The notes beneath the pieces were generated by a model that was not told where the DNA came from, searched no databases, and saw only the letters and a list, made by a program, of their open reading frames with translations. A DNA stretch of 23,926 nucleotides from Desulfobacterales bacterium (GTDB taxonomy: Bacteria > Desulfobacterota > Desulfobacteria > Desulfobacterales > UBA5852), in contig JASJBQ010000007.1 in the NCBI GenBank assembly GCA_030066455.1, positions 1-23,926 of the forward strand, written 5' to 3'. The position numbers and the translations under genes were made by a program. This document shows positions 16,460-23,926 of the stretch, one piece after another; position 1 is the stretch's first letter; each line of letters starts with the position of its first letter.

Positions 16460-16819
16460 TTTTTCCTCCTTGGGTTGATGGTTGCATAAAACCGTTTTCA
16501 CTCCACATGACGGCACCACGGAGAAAAAAGGTACAACTTTCTGCGCCGAATTTGGATTCACGGGTCGACCGGACAAACCCACATGGCACGGCGTAAGGGT
16601 ATCCACTGCATTGGGCCTTTCCACAGCGCCCCGCGTCGTCTAGTTCTTTACATGCGCCCGATAGGAAAACGTGTCCGGGCACGATTTTCGTCGGCCAGCG
16701 CCTTGGTGATGTTCATGAAACAAAACATGTGAGAAAACATTTCGTTAATTAACGTATTATCCGATGTCGTTGCCACTTTCCGTGCCCGTCAAGAGGAAGG
16801 CGCAACATAAGGAAAAAAC
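16460..16819. other. Intergenic region upstream of the CMD-like gene
   Basis: About 360 bp lie between the minus-strand CMD-like gene and a possible small plus-strand gene. It holds a 12-bp perfect palindrome at 16743-16754 followed directly by TATTAT (16755-16760), a possible -10 box without a matching -35 box. No other gene is supported. Confidence 0.4.
16743..16754. repeat. 12-bp perfect palindrome, possible operator
   Basis: CGTTAATTAACG is an AT-rich perfect palindrome that abuts a TATTAT box and lies about 65 bp upstream of the ATG of a possible small gene. It has the form of a dimeric regulator site, but the regulator is unknown. Confidence 0.35.
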
Positions 16820-17041
16820 ATGATCGCCGAAAGGGTTTGGGGGCCTTGCCATTGGTCCGCTAAGCAGACATGCGCGGATGACAACCCACACGAAAGACCC
16901 GGCAACAAAGCCGCCATTTTACCCGCAGGGCCGCTCGAGGATGCAGTCGAAGATGCCCGGCAGACGCCCGAACCTCTCACTGACAGAGCAATTGAAACCC
17001 ACGGGGTTGTAGACCGCTATGGCCGTGTGAGCGCATCTTAA
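16820..17041 (+). CDS. Possible small hydrophilic protein
   Basis: The 73-residue frame is preceded by AAGGA about 7 nt before the ATG and ends at TAA. The product is hydrophilic, with acidic and Pro-containing stretches (LEDAVEDARQTPEPLTDRAI) and no membrane segment or recognised domain. Support is the ribosome-binding site and a palindrome/-10-like motif upstream; codon use is not decisive. It could be a genuine accessory-region gene or chance. Confidence 0.35.
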   Translation: MIAERVWGPCHWSAKQTCADDNPHERPGNKAAILPAGPLEDAVEDARQTPEPLTDRAIETHGVVDRYGRVSAS

Positions 17042-17539
17042 TGGAAACCTAGGGTCCGTCGGCGCTGATGCTGGTCCCGAGAGCGAGCGTATGCCTTGAC
17101 AGAAGCCAGGCAGTTACTAGTCTATAGCCCAAGTAGTATCGATCAAATGAATTTTAGCAAGGATGTGAGAGTACGGCTTTAAGTACAAACGCCTTCAAAG
17201 GATTTTGGAATTTTAGGCGAAAGTAGTGATGGTGGTTTTCGGATTAAACACCGTCCATTGAAAGTCCTTTGACTTTCGAGTGCTGTTCATAACATGGGCG
17301 GCTTGACGGTGGGGTTTAAATTTGCTTCCCGCTCGACACCACGTTGTTCTTACCTTTGTCCAACCTTCCTGCTTTTGAAGTCCCGTTACAATCGGACAAC
17401 AGACACCGTAAAGACAGGCTTTGGCGCCCGCCATCATGTGGGCCAGGCTTTTGCCGCAGCGATGCCCTGATTTGCCGAGCCGATAACCTCATCCAGGCGA
17501 CACGCGTCAATAATGAATTAAATCCAGAAGAGAAGGGCC
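17042..17539. other. Intergenic region upstream of the 444-residue gene
   Basis: About 500 bp. A TTGACA box at 17096-17101 has only a poor -10 (TAGTCT, 16 bp downstream). A 7-bp perfect inverted repeat with a 4-nt loop (GAAAGTC cttt GACTTTC) lies at 17260-17277. No gene is supported. Confidence 0.4.
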
Positions 17540-18874
17540 ATGAAAAGAAACCATCAACCGTCGAAGCGAAGGCCTCCGCGCATTGAGCTGACCGCGGAAT
17601 TCCAGGAACGTTTGCGCGCCCTGAAACCTAAAGTGCCGCAAACCGCCAGACGATCGGGGTTACCCTATCTGATGGTCTACAATCTCGTGCATGGCCGGGT
17701 TCGGTCGATTTCGGCCCGAAACTACCTGAAGCTTTTCGGAGAAGCGCCGCCCAAACAGGAGCCCCGAAAGGTGGACGGCAGCTTTTTTCGCAGCATGGTC
17801 CGGCTGTGGTTGTATCTCAATGCTGACGCTACCCAGGCCGGCCTTTACCGGGAGTTTTACGGCCGGCATCACACGAAGCGGATTGACAACCGGATCTTTA
17901 CCGGTCAGGTCAAAACCGTTTCCCCCCGACTGGAAAAAATGATGTTGGATAAATTCGAAACGGCAGGCCTGACCAAAGCCGAGCTTGAACGCTGGATCGA
18001 TGACTTCGAATCGCGACCGCAACCGGAACGCGTGCCCTATCAACGCATTCGCCCCCTTCTGCTTTTTCTGCACAAGGCGTTGAACGTCCACCCTACGGCG
18101 ATTTTAAACCAGTCCGTGGCGCGATACGAATCCGGATATCTGCAAACGGTCCCCCGTGCTGTCTATGACCGGGCGAAAACGCTGCAGAAGAAAACCGAGC
18201 AAGCGCTGTCTTCCGGGCGCGGATATGCGGTCGATATAATCCGAGACAGCGTCTACGGTGGAAGGCCCGATTACACGCTCTACTCGAAAATTGAGGAAGA
18301 CTTGCTGTTTCTTAAGAAATTTGCCCGCAAAGGGGCCAAACCGTACCTGGGAAGGGGGCAGGGCCACTACGCGCTGGGTAAATCAAGACGCATCGCATCC
18401 TGGCGGGCGGATAAAATCATGAAGGACTGTGATGCGTTTATCCGTCAGCGGCCGGATTTACCGATTGCCAGCCTGCCGCGGTCCCAGCGCCAAAAATGGA
18501 TCGGCTATTTGCTTGCAGTTTTAAATGCGGGCATGGGGCACCGGCTGATGACACAAGAGGGGCTCTCTCTGGAAAAACGGATTCTGAACCCTGAACACGG
18601 GCAGGCGACATACAACGAGCAAAATTATGGGTTTACCGAATTTGATATGGCCTCACGCGCGTTGGGCATGCGCAAGAAGGCTTTTGATTTGATGGTGTCC
18701 CGTAACTGCGAGATTTTCAGACGTATCGGCAAGTACAGCAAACGCTGGTACCTTCCCAACCTGTACCTTAAAGAACTTTCCACCAAAGATGACTTCCATT
18801 TGGTAACGATTAAATATGAGTTGATGGCCCGCCGGATGAATCAATCAAGCCAGAGCAACGACTGCCTCATTTGA
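17540..18874 (+). CDS. Unrecognised protein with several helix-turn-helix-like segments
   Basis: I do not recognise this 444-residue protein. It is basic at the start and has no signal peptide or membrane helix. Residues about 30-66 (ARRSGLPYLMVYNLVHGRVRSIS) look like an XRE-type helix-turn-helix. A segment near 181-212 (NVHPTAILNQ...ARYESGYLQTVPRAVYDRAK) has a similar look. Residues about 364-412 (TEFDMASRALGMRKKAFDLM...RRIGKYSKRWYLPNLYL) resemble a MerR/excisionase-type DNA-binding motif. A middle part (240-300) is rich in basic and aromatic residues (YGGRPDYTLYSKIEEDLLFLKKF). AGAAGG lies 3-4 nt before the ATG. It stands alone and converges on the AbrB-like gene, sharing a bidirectional terminator. 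A DNA-binding role is inferred. Confidence 0.75.
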   Translation: MKRNHQPSKRRPPRIELTAEFQERLRALKPKVPQTARRSGLPYLMVYNLVHGRVRSISARNYLKLFGEAPPKQEPRKVDGSFFRSMVRLWLYLNADATQAGLYREFYGRHHTKRIDNRIFTGQVKTVSPRLEKMMLDKFETAGLTKAELERWIDDFESRPQPERVPYQRIRPLLLFLHKALNVHPTAILNQSVARYESGYLQTVPRAVYDRAKTLQKKTEQALSSGRGYAVDIIRDSVYGGRPDYTLYSKIEEDLLFLKKFARKGAKPYLGRGQGHYALGKSRRIASWRADKIMKDCDAFIRQRPDLPIASLPRSQRQKWIGYLLAVLNAGMGHRLMTQEGLSLEKRILNPEHGQATYNEQNYGFTEFDMASRALGMRKKAFDLMVSRNCEIFRRIGKYSKRWYLPNLYLKELSTKDDFHLVTIKYELMARRMNQSSQSNDCLI

Positions 18875-18980
18875 TGTCCCCTTCCCATCACCGTCATTTA
18901 CTCGAGATGACATAAGGGCAAACTAATATTTGGTGCTAAACCCAATTGGCATTTGGTTAGCTCGAAACGCATATAAAGCA

Positions 18981-19020
18981 AATGGCGCGACCCGCCTTCG
19001 GTTGCGCCATTCTGTTTTGT
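18981..19020. terminator. Bidirectional rho-independent terminator
   Basis: Twelve-bp arms (AATGGCGCGACC at 18981-18992, GGTTGCGCCATT at 19000-19011, one G-U pair) with a 7-nt loop are followed by CTGTTTTGT on the plus strand and by a T-rich TTTGCTTTATATGC on the minus strand. It sits between the convergent 444-residue and AbrB-like genes and can end both. Confidence 0.8.
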
Positions 19021-19040
19021 GGAAACTCTGATGGTAGGTT

Positions 19041-19376
19041 CTATTTGTAGAGCCTTTTTAGCGAGATACCCGATTTGGTTTTGCGAACCAGGAACTTATC
19101 ATTTTCGACAAACCCGAGTTCGGCCACCAGTCCCTTGGGAACGATGATGCTGCCGCGTTTGCCCACATTGACCTCGTTGGAGACGGCCGGTTTGGCGGCG
19201 CGCCGGGCACTTTTGATGGCGGGGACGGTGCCTTGCTGAATGAGGGCATTCATGTAGGCGTTCTTAAGCTGGACCGAGTTTTTGAAACCAAAGGCCTTCA
19301 TGATTTCCGGTTGGGGCGTTTCTTCTTTGACCATCTTAATCAGTTTTTTTGAATCGATCGTTTTTTTACGCGGCAT
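19041..19376 (-). CDS. AbrB/SpoVT-fold transcriptional regulator
   Basis: The 111-residue protein has a C-terminal swapped-hairpin AbrB domain (69-110: VNVGKRGSIIVPKGLVAELGFVENDKFLVRKTKSGISLKRL), the DNA-binding fold of AbrB and MazE. The N-terminal part (about 8-56, IDSKKLIKMVKEETPQPEIMKAFGFKNSVQLKNAYMNAL) looks like an added helix-turn-helix. The joining linker is basic. ATG 19376 follows AAGGAG by 8 nt; the frame begins slightly earlier at a TTG. No toxin gene lies beside it, so it is not evidently a MazE-type antitoxin. A good promoter and an AT-rich inverted repeat in its leader suggest possible self-regulation. Confidence 0.85.
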   Translation of the reverse strand: MPRKKTIDSKKLIKMVKEETPQPEIMKAFGFKNSVQLKNAYMNALIQQGTVPAIKSARRAAKPAVSNEVNVGKRGSIIVPKGLVAELGFVENDKFLVRKTKSGISLKRLYK

Positions 19377-19408
19377 CAGCAATTCTCCTTTGTGTTTGGT
19401 AAGTGGAA

Positions 19409-19430
19409 ATATTAATTTTGAGTTTAATAT
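19409..19430. repeat. AT-rich inverted repeat in the abrB-like leader
   Basis: ATATTAA (19409-19415) and TTAATAT (19424-19430) form 7-bp arms around 8 nt, between the promoter and the start codon of the AbrB-like gene. AbrB-fold proteins favour AT-rich sites, so an autoregulatory operator is plausible. Confidence 0.35.
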
Positions 19431-19468
19431 ATCGATTAGCGTTTAAATTACAAGATCGATCCGAAAAA

Positions 19469-19496
19469 TTTATACATTTCATTGTTTCATTGGCAA
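19469..19496 (-). promoter_or_regulatory. Sigma70-like promoter of the AbrB-like gene
   Basis: On the minus strand TTGCCA (plus 19491-19496) and TATAAA (plus 19469-19474) each match consensus at 5 of 6 positions with a 16-bp spacer. The leader would be about 85 nt. A weaker TTGTAA/TATATT pair occurs further downstream. Confidence 0.55.
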
Positions 19497-20118
19497 ACAA
19501 AAGGCAACGCGATCTGAATTTATTTCGCAATTATTGACCTGCCGGTCTTTTGGTTATGGCGCCGCTTCGTGAATCATTTCGATGTCCTTTTTGCGCATGA
19601 CAGCGTCGGAAACCAGTGCCAAAAAAAGTGGCGCTGCAATCGTTGGCCGCTTAAAAGAAACATGCTGCGGCGCAGAGTGCGGGGATTAAAAAAACGTCGC
19701 CCTAAACTGGATTCGCATCACCGGCGCGGTAATTTTTTTTGCCTTTGGGGATCAAAGTGATCGCAATTGTGGGGGAAAACCCTCAGCCGCCGGAAAATGA
19801 ACCGGTCTGCCAAAGGATCCTTAAACCTGATTGCAGCTATCCGTGGCGACGATCAATGATCCGTTGATGATTGCGGTTGGGGTCAACGCGGCCGCCTTCG
19901 TACGTAGCCGCCGATCTCCGGCCTCCATCGGGTTGTTGACATCGTAAACTTCATGCAATCAAAGGAAGGGTAAGGCGTTGAGGTACCCGGCAACGATTTT
20001 AACCGTGAGGATGGTTCGGGCAATGGCTCATGGGGTTGAAAACCCTTAGTGGCTTGGGAAACGAATGATTGCAGGTCAAGGTGGTGGATCAAGCCAACCA
20101 GGCAACGGTGCATGCCCG
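19497..20118. other. Intergenic region without a supported gene
   Basis: About 620 bp. A small GC hairpin (ACCG / CGGT) followed by eight T occurs near 19723-19740 and could be a weak plus-strand terminator, but no plus-strand gene precedes it closely. Short repeats around 19750 (GATCA / TGATC) and 19853 (ATCAA / TTGAT) are weak. The open frame 19569-19760 lacks a ribosome-binding site. Confidence 0.4.
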
Positions 20119-20532
20119 TCACGCGCGTTCATCCACCAGGCGATTGGCTTCAAGAAGCAGATGCCTCAAGGAGAGATTGAGATTTGCATTTTTTACGCGG
20201 CAATCCCCTTCGACATTGATGTCGACCTGGTCCCAAGAAAGAATCTCGAGCGCCGCCTCTTCGCCGTTTTTCCCATCAATTTGGGCGTCAAGAAGGATGC
20301 CGTCACGGAAGTGCAAGAAACCGGATTGTGCGCGTGAGATAATCTTCAAGGTCCAGGATTTCTCATCCATTTCGACGTACTGCAGAAAATTGGCTAGCGT
20401 AAATCCGTGGAGAAAACCGTTTGAAGGCTTATCCGTGCTGATCTGTCCTGACGCGGTAGCACCCTTTTCACCGGTAAAAGAATCATGCGCGCTTCGATTA
20501 TCTAGATCGCTTGTTTGAGATACGACGAACAC
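20119..20532 (-). CDS. DUF4388 (PATAN-like) domain protein
   Basis: The 137-residue protein carries a DUF4388/PATAN-type domain from about 38 to 136. The pattern seen is GFLHGFTLANFLQYVEMDEKSWTLKI, then SGFLHFRDGILLDAQIDGKNGEEAALEILSW, then LNLSLRHLLLEANRLVDER. In the family this domain occurs in PatA-like response regulators and in bacterial signalling proteins, often linked to small GTPases or motility; its biochemical role is poorly defined. The start is a GTG at 20532 with a G-rich ribosome-binding site formed by an eight-G tract 6-7 nt upstream. It lies on the same strand as a PilZ gene about 600 bp upstream. Confidence 0.8.
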   Translation of the reverse strand: MFVVSQTSDLDNRSAHDSFTGEKGATASGQISTDKPSNGFLHGFTLANFLQYVEMDEKSWTLKIISRAQSGFLHFRDGILLDAQIDGKNGEEAALEILSWDQVDINVEGDCRVKNANLNLSLRHLLLEANRLVDERA

Positions 20533-20538
20533 AATCTA

Positions 20539-20546
20539 CCCCCCCC
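20539..20546 (-). promoter_or_regulatory. G8 tract serving as ribosome-binding site
   Basis: Eight consecutive G on the minus strand (C8 on plus) lie 6 nt before the GTG start of the DUF4388 gene and form its only ribosome-binding-site candidate. Length change would alter strength or spacing. Confidence 0.45.
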
Positions 20547-21157
20547 GGAATCCTCATCGTGTCACTTCAAGATCGCAATTGATTTACGCCGAACGCGCAC
20601 TCCCGCAGGTTTCCGAAATGTGAGTGCGGTCGAACCCGTCAGGTTGGAATCAACAACCTCTGGTACCATTCGTAACGCCAGATCATGAAAATAGGTTCTT
20701 GAGCCCTTGCCTGGCCGGTCGCATTGGCCGCAACGTGCATGAGACGATTGGTTGATATATCTATACAATAAATGTGCCAGTCGGTGCATTTATTCCGATT
20801 GGTTTTATGCATTGATCAGATATTAATCCTGACGAGAATGGTTTCCGAAGGTGATCTCTGGAAAACCCAATATAACCGTATAGTCGGAGGGTGTGGGCTG
20901 TCGCGGACATCGATTTCATCTGGCGGTGTTCCAATCTATCCACGAGGGAAAAAACATACGATCGAAGCCGGATGGATCGCGGAACGTCAAAACATGTCAC
21001 CCGGATGACGCAATACGACAGCTCTGGAGGAAGGCTTTTAGGGACAATGCTTGCGGAAAAATAGATTGGGAATCCCCGAGCCGAAACCCAAAAACGAAAA
21101 TGAAATCCTTATGGTCGACCCGTATTGAAATGTATCGATGGGGCGCCTGGTATCGGT
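20547..21157. other. Intergenic region with a strong hairpin
   Basis: About 610 bp between the DUF4388 and PilZ genes. No gene is supported; open frames of about 75-80 codons on both strands lack ribosome-binding sites. The notable element is the hairpin at 20767-20794 flanked by CGATTGGTT repeats. Confidence 0.45.
20767..20794. repeat. Strong stem-loop flanked by 9-bp direct repeats
   Basis: AATAAATGTGCC and GGTGCATTTATT pair over 12 bp (two G-U pairs, outer 8 bp perfect) around an AGTC loop. CGATTGGTT occurs just upstream (20745-20753) and just downstream (20796-20804). After the hairpin comes only a short TTTT, so a terminator is possible but not convincing. Confidence 0.5.
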
Positions 21158-21532
21158 TCACCGCCAGTCTAAAACATATCGGTCAAGCTTGGATTGCGTG
21201 GTCTTGTCGAGGTTATTAAAACTGCACCCGAAACCGATATGGTCTAAAATTTCCGTGTCGACGACCCATTCGACGACCAGGGCGGAATGTGTCAGAAAAT
21301 CGACGGCGTTGGCGCCTTTTATCTCGGTGATGACCAATCGGTCCCCTGAGTTGACGATAACCGGCTCGGTTCTTTTCAGCAGAAAACCAATGCCGGCCGA
21401 ACTTAGATCTTTAACCAGGACTTGAAAGGGTGCCTCTTGCTGCCCGATTTTTTCCAAGCGGACAGTCATGGCATCATCTTTTAAAAAAAAGACCCGCGGG
21501 TTTTGTCTTCGCTCGTGTTCTTCAGCACGCAT
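21158..21532 (-). CDS. PilZ-domain c-di-GMP-binding protein
   Basis: The 124-residue single-domain PilZ protein contains both parts of the c-di-GMP-binding signature: RxxxR (RRQNPR, R9 and R13) and DxSxxG (DLSSAG, D42, S44, G47), followed by strands ending in IGFGCSFNNLD. Such proteins transmit c-di-GMP levels to motility, exopolysaccharide or surface functions. ATG 21532 follows GAGG by 7 nt; the frame extends 10 codons further up without better support. No cyclase or phosphodiesterase gene is nearby. Confidence 0.9.
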   Translation of the reverse strand: MRAEEHERRQNPRVFFLKDDAMTVRLEKIGQQEAPFQVLVKDLSSAGIGFLLKRTEPVIVNSGDRLVITEIKGANAVDFLTHSALVVEWVVDTEILDHIGFGCSFNNLDKTTQSKLDRYVLDWR

Positions 21533-22210
21533 TTTTGAACCTCTTTTATTCGTGCGGTTCAAACCCTGAAATCAACCCTCTGGTTCAGTCTATCGTAACG
21601 GCATGTATTGTCAATCGTTTGTGAGCATTCCCGACGCATCATTAAGAAACAGGGGAGGCGCCCTTGGACGTAGGCTTGCACTTGACCATCTGAAAAGCTT
21701 CTTTTAACCGGGCCTTAGCGGAGATGTGGCCAACCTGTGGGAATTCAGCGTCGTTTAGCGTTCAACCTGGCTGCCCATTTTCAGAAACCATAGCTGAATT
21801 GATGCATGCCGTTTGAAGTTAAAACGAAAGCCCAATGGTATCGGGCTTTTCTCAAATGAATGACACAACGTGGTCGCTCTAACGACTATTGTGCATTCAG
21901 GACATGTTATAGAGAGTCCCCCTGTGCCTGTATTTATGAGGAAAGACGAAATTGGGGAAGGCGAGACAGAATGTGGTTTCATTACGAGGCCAGCGGGCAG
22001 TTTTTAGTCAGAACTGGATATTATCGCAGAGGTTTCAGCCCTGAAGTGTTATTTTGGATACAGCAAGGTAAGGATAAGCTGGCAGGTGTATTTTATGATT
22101 TTGGTATTGTCTGGTTTTGGGCTGTATAGAACGACAAAACAAACTCTTTAAGGCACTTCCCTCCACAGTAGAATATCGCCTGCTTCAATATCATGGAAAA
22201 TCATAGCTAG
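21533..22210. other. Intergenic region left of the insertion sequence
   Basis: About 680 bp without a supported gene. An open frame at 21860-22129 (89 codons) has no ribosome-binding site and an odd, aromatic-rich composition. It ends close to the insertion site, so decayed sequence is possible. Confidence 0.4.
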
Positions 22211-23885
22211 TGTCCATCCGTGATACTAACCGTTTGAAATAAATGAAAAAAGCGCATTTTGCGATGGATTTTTCTCACCGTGTGCGGTATAAGGTATTTC
22301 CCCAAACACCTAAAATAACTGCACAAACAAGGAAAAGGCCCAACGCAAAATGCGCAAAAAGAAGCAAAAACAAATGCCTCTGATGGAACCGGCTTCTGCT
22401 CACCCCCAGGAAAGAGAACTGGAAATCATCAGCCAGATTATCGATCATACCCCTACCATCTGCGAGTATGTTCTTCAAGATCTCAACGAAGGAAAGGTAC
22501 GAAAACGCAATACCGGCGCAGAAGGCATGAGTGCCGAGCAGGTGCTTCGCGCCGCCGTCGTGATGCAGCTCCACTCTTTCACTTATGAGCAACTGGCTTT
22601 CCATATGGTTGACTCGCGGGCCTTAAGAAGGTTTTGTCGCATCGGTTTTGCCGACAAAGGATTTGGAAAATCCGCTCTCAACGCCAACATCAAAAGGATA
22701 TCCCCGGACACATGGCAACACATTTCACAAGACCTCTTGATGCAGGCCAAAAACGAAAACATCGATCAGGGGCGAAAGGCGCGCATCGACTGCACGGTTG
22801 TTGAAACCAATATTCATAAGCCTTTTGATTCCGCCCAGCTCTTCGATTGCGTACGGGTGCTCACCCGGCTTTTGTACAAAGCCCGTGATGAGTACGGCAT
22901 CCGAGTCGTTCTCACAGACCACCAACGCCGCGCCAAACGCAGGATGGTCGGCATCCAGTATGCCAAAACAAAACAGCAGCGCCTTGGGCTGTATAAAGAT
23001 TTGCTCAAGGTTACGCAAAAGACCATCGGTTATGCCACGAAAGCCGAGGAGGTTCTGGGAGAGCTTTCCCCGGCGAGTATCGTCGTGTTTGAACTGCTCG
23101 GGCAAATCAAACATTACGCGGATCTGGCCAGACAAGTCTACGACCAGACGTACCGGCGTGTCATCCAAGGTGAAAACGTTCCCGCCGATCAGAAAGTGGT
23201 CTCGATTTTCGAAGATCACACCGATATCATCATCAAGGACAGCCGGGAGACCTATTATGGTCATAAAATCTGCCTGACCGGCGGTGCTTCCAACTTGATT
23301 TTAGATTGCGTTATCCTTGAAGGCAATCCGGCCGACACGGATTTGGTCGAACAAATGCTGGATCGGCAGGAAAAAATCTATGGTCGCTATCCATTGAAAG
23401 TCGCCTTGGACGGCGGATTCGCCTCGCAAGATAATTTGTTGAAAGCCAAAAAGCGCGAGATCAAGGACGTCTGTTTCGCCAAAAAGCGCGGGCTTAAAGA
23501 AACGGACATGTGCCGCAGCGAATACGTCTACAAAAAGCTGCGGCGGTTTCGTGCCGGGATCGAATCCGGCATCTCCTGGCTCAAGCGCAGTTTCGGCCTG
23601 ACGCGCTGCACTTGGAAAGGGTTGCGGTCTTTCAAATGCTATGTGCTCTCATCGGTCGTCGCGGCCAATTTGCTGACGATGGCGCGGAAAAAGATGGCCA
23701 CATTCTAACTTGGCCTGTTGTTGCCGGCGCGTCTGATGCCCAATGGATAAATGCGCTTGGAAATCGTATTTATGAGCTTATGATCTAAATATTGTCTCAT
23801 GCTGCCTGCTCTTCATTCAATGAGAAGCACTTCCAAATTTTTTGGCCGCAGAAGACATTGAATTTTTCGTGTTTCTGGATGGACA
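22211..23885 (+). mobile_element. Complete insertion sequence (ISNCY/ISDol1-like) with CTAG at both ends
   Basis: The element of 1675 bp carries one transposase gene. Its ends are the inverted repeat TGTCCATCC (22211-22219) and GGATGGACA (23877-23885). CTAG lies immediately outside both ends (22207-22210 and 23886-23889). CTAG is itself a palindrome, so it may be a 4-bp target duplication or an extension of the repeat to 13 bp. The transposase is intact, so the copy could be active. The family name is from recollection of similar Desulfobacterota transposases, not a search. Confidence 0.8.
22350..23708 (+). CDS. DDE transposase, ISNCY-like
   Basis: The 452-residue transposase is full length. 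An N-terminal domain (about 20-130) includes GMSAEQVLRAAVVMQLHSFTYEQLAFHM and RRFCRIGF, typical of IS5/IS1182/ISNCY-type N-terminal regions. The DDE triad appears as D147 (RIDCTVVETNI), D354 (KVALDGGFAS) and E405 (RAGIESGISWLKRSFGL). A long helical insertion with many Lys/Arg (180-275) lies between the first and second Asp, as in ISNCY relatives. It fills most of an element bounded by matching terminal repeats. The start is ATG 22350 with a distant AAGGAAAAGG. Confidence 0.9.
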   Translation: MRKKKQKQMPLMEPASAHPQERELEIISQIIDHTPTICEYVLQDLNEGKVRKRNTGAEGMSAEQVLRAAVVMQLHSFTYEQLAFHMVDSRALRRFCRIGFADKGFGKSALNANIKRISPDTWQHISQDLLMQAKNENIDQGRKARIDCTVVETNIHKPFDSAQLFDCVRVLTRLLYKARDEYGIRVVLTDHQRRAKRRMVGIQYAKTKQQRLGLYKDLLKVTQKTIGYATKAEEVLGELSPASIVVFELLGQIKHYADLARQVYDQTYRRVIQGENVPADQKVVSIFEDHTDIIIKDSRETYYGHKICLTGGASNLILDCVILEGNPADTDLVEQMLDRQEKIYGRYPLKVALDGGFASQDNLLKAKKREIKDVCFAKKRGLKETDMCRSEYVYKKLRRFRAGIESGISWLKRSFGLTRCTWKGLRSFKCYVLSSVVAANLLTMARKKMATF

Positions 23886-23926
23886 CTAGATAGTTTCGGT
23901 GAAACTCAAACGTATAAGTTTCTTCC

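Noticed and set aside
16055..16489. 144-codon plus-strand frame opposite the CMD-like gene
   Set aside because: The minus strand carries the recognisable CxxC domain with a strong ribosome-binding site.
16820..19376. Toxin-antitoxin system involving the AbrB-like protein
   Set aside because: No toxin-sized partner with a known fold lies next to the AbrB-like gene; the 73-residue frame is over 2 kb away.
20761..21008. Overlapping 78-79-codon frames on both strands
   Set aside because: No start signal, no domain, and a hairpin with direct repeats occupies the left end.
21860..22129. 89-codon plus-strand frame ending near the insertion sequence
   Set aside because: No ribosome-binding site, odd Trp/Tyr/Cys-rich composition, no recognisable family; could be decayed DNA.
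16460..22210. CRISPR array, tRNA or integrase/attachment site in the sparse accessory region
   Set aside because: No regularly spaced repeats, no cloverleaf-like sequence and no integrase gene were seen.

Overview
The window reads as chromosomal DNA from a GC-rich Gram-negative bacterium, most likely a Desulfobacterota (delta-type sulfate reducer or relative). This is an inference from the gene style: a periplasmic HtrA protease, an OmpA-tethered envelope protein, PilZ and DUF4388/PATAN proteins, a CMD/AhpD protein and a transposase resembling ISNCY-type elements I associate with that group. No rRNA, tRNA or CRISPR array was seen.

Layout. (1) 1-3.0 kb, minus strand: a DegP/HtrA-type periplasmic protease and a DUF2799-like lipoprotein. 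(2) 3.2-8.2 kb, plus strand: a class I glutamine amidotransferase followed by a spermidine/putrescine-type ABC importer (potD-, potA-, potB-, potC-like). The potA-like gene is broken by a frameshift at a run of eight G, although its restored reading frame ends in an ATGA overlap with potB. (3) 8.8-14.8 kb, plus strand: a compact five-gene operon encoding a coiled-coil protein, a single-pass membrane protein with a periplasmic OmpA domain, a Ras-like small GTPase, a PAS-like plus degenerate nucleotidyl-cyclase-like protein, and a PAS hybrid histidine kinase. The last three genes are joined by ATGA overlaps. (4) 14.9-16.5 kb, minus strand: a D-amino-acid aminotransferase and a small carboxymuconolactone-decarboxylase-like protein whose tail resembles sigma-70 region 2. 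(5) 16.5-23.9 kb: a sparse, lower-GC, accessory-looking region with an unrecognised 444-residue protein carrying helix-turn-helix-like segments, an AbrB-like regulator, a DUF4388/PATAN protein, a PilZ protein and a complete insertion sequence flanked by CTAG.

How the genes may work together. Region 2 is a conventional polyamine (or related cation) uptake system with a linked amidotransferase. Region 3 is the most interesting part. It looks like a GTPase-centred signalling module that spans the inner membrane and is anchored to peptidoglycan. The cytoplasmic half of the OmpA-type protein has a pattern compatible with a Roadblock/LC7-like fold, the fold of the MglA regulator MglB. The switch-II glutamine of the GTPase is replaced by glutamate. 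The cyclase-like partner has lost the catalytic residues and is probably a regulatory pseudoenzyme. The kinase would be the output or input. This model is inference from gene order and motifs; I know of no characterised system with exactly this set.
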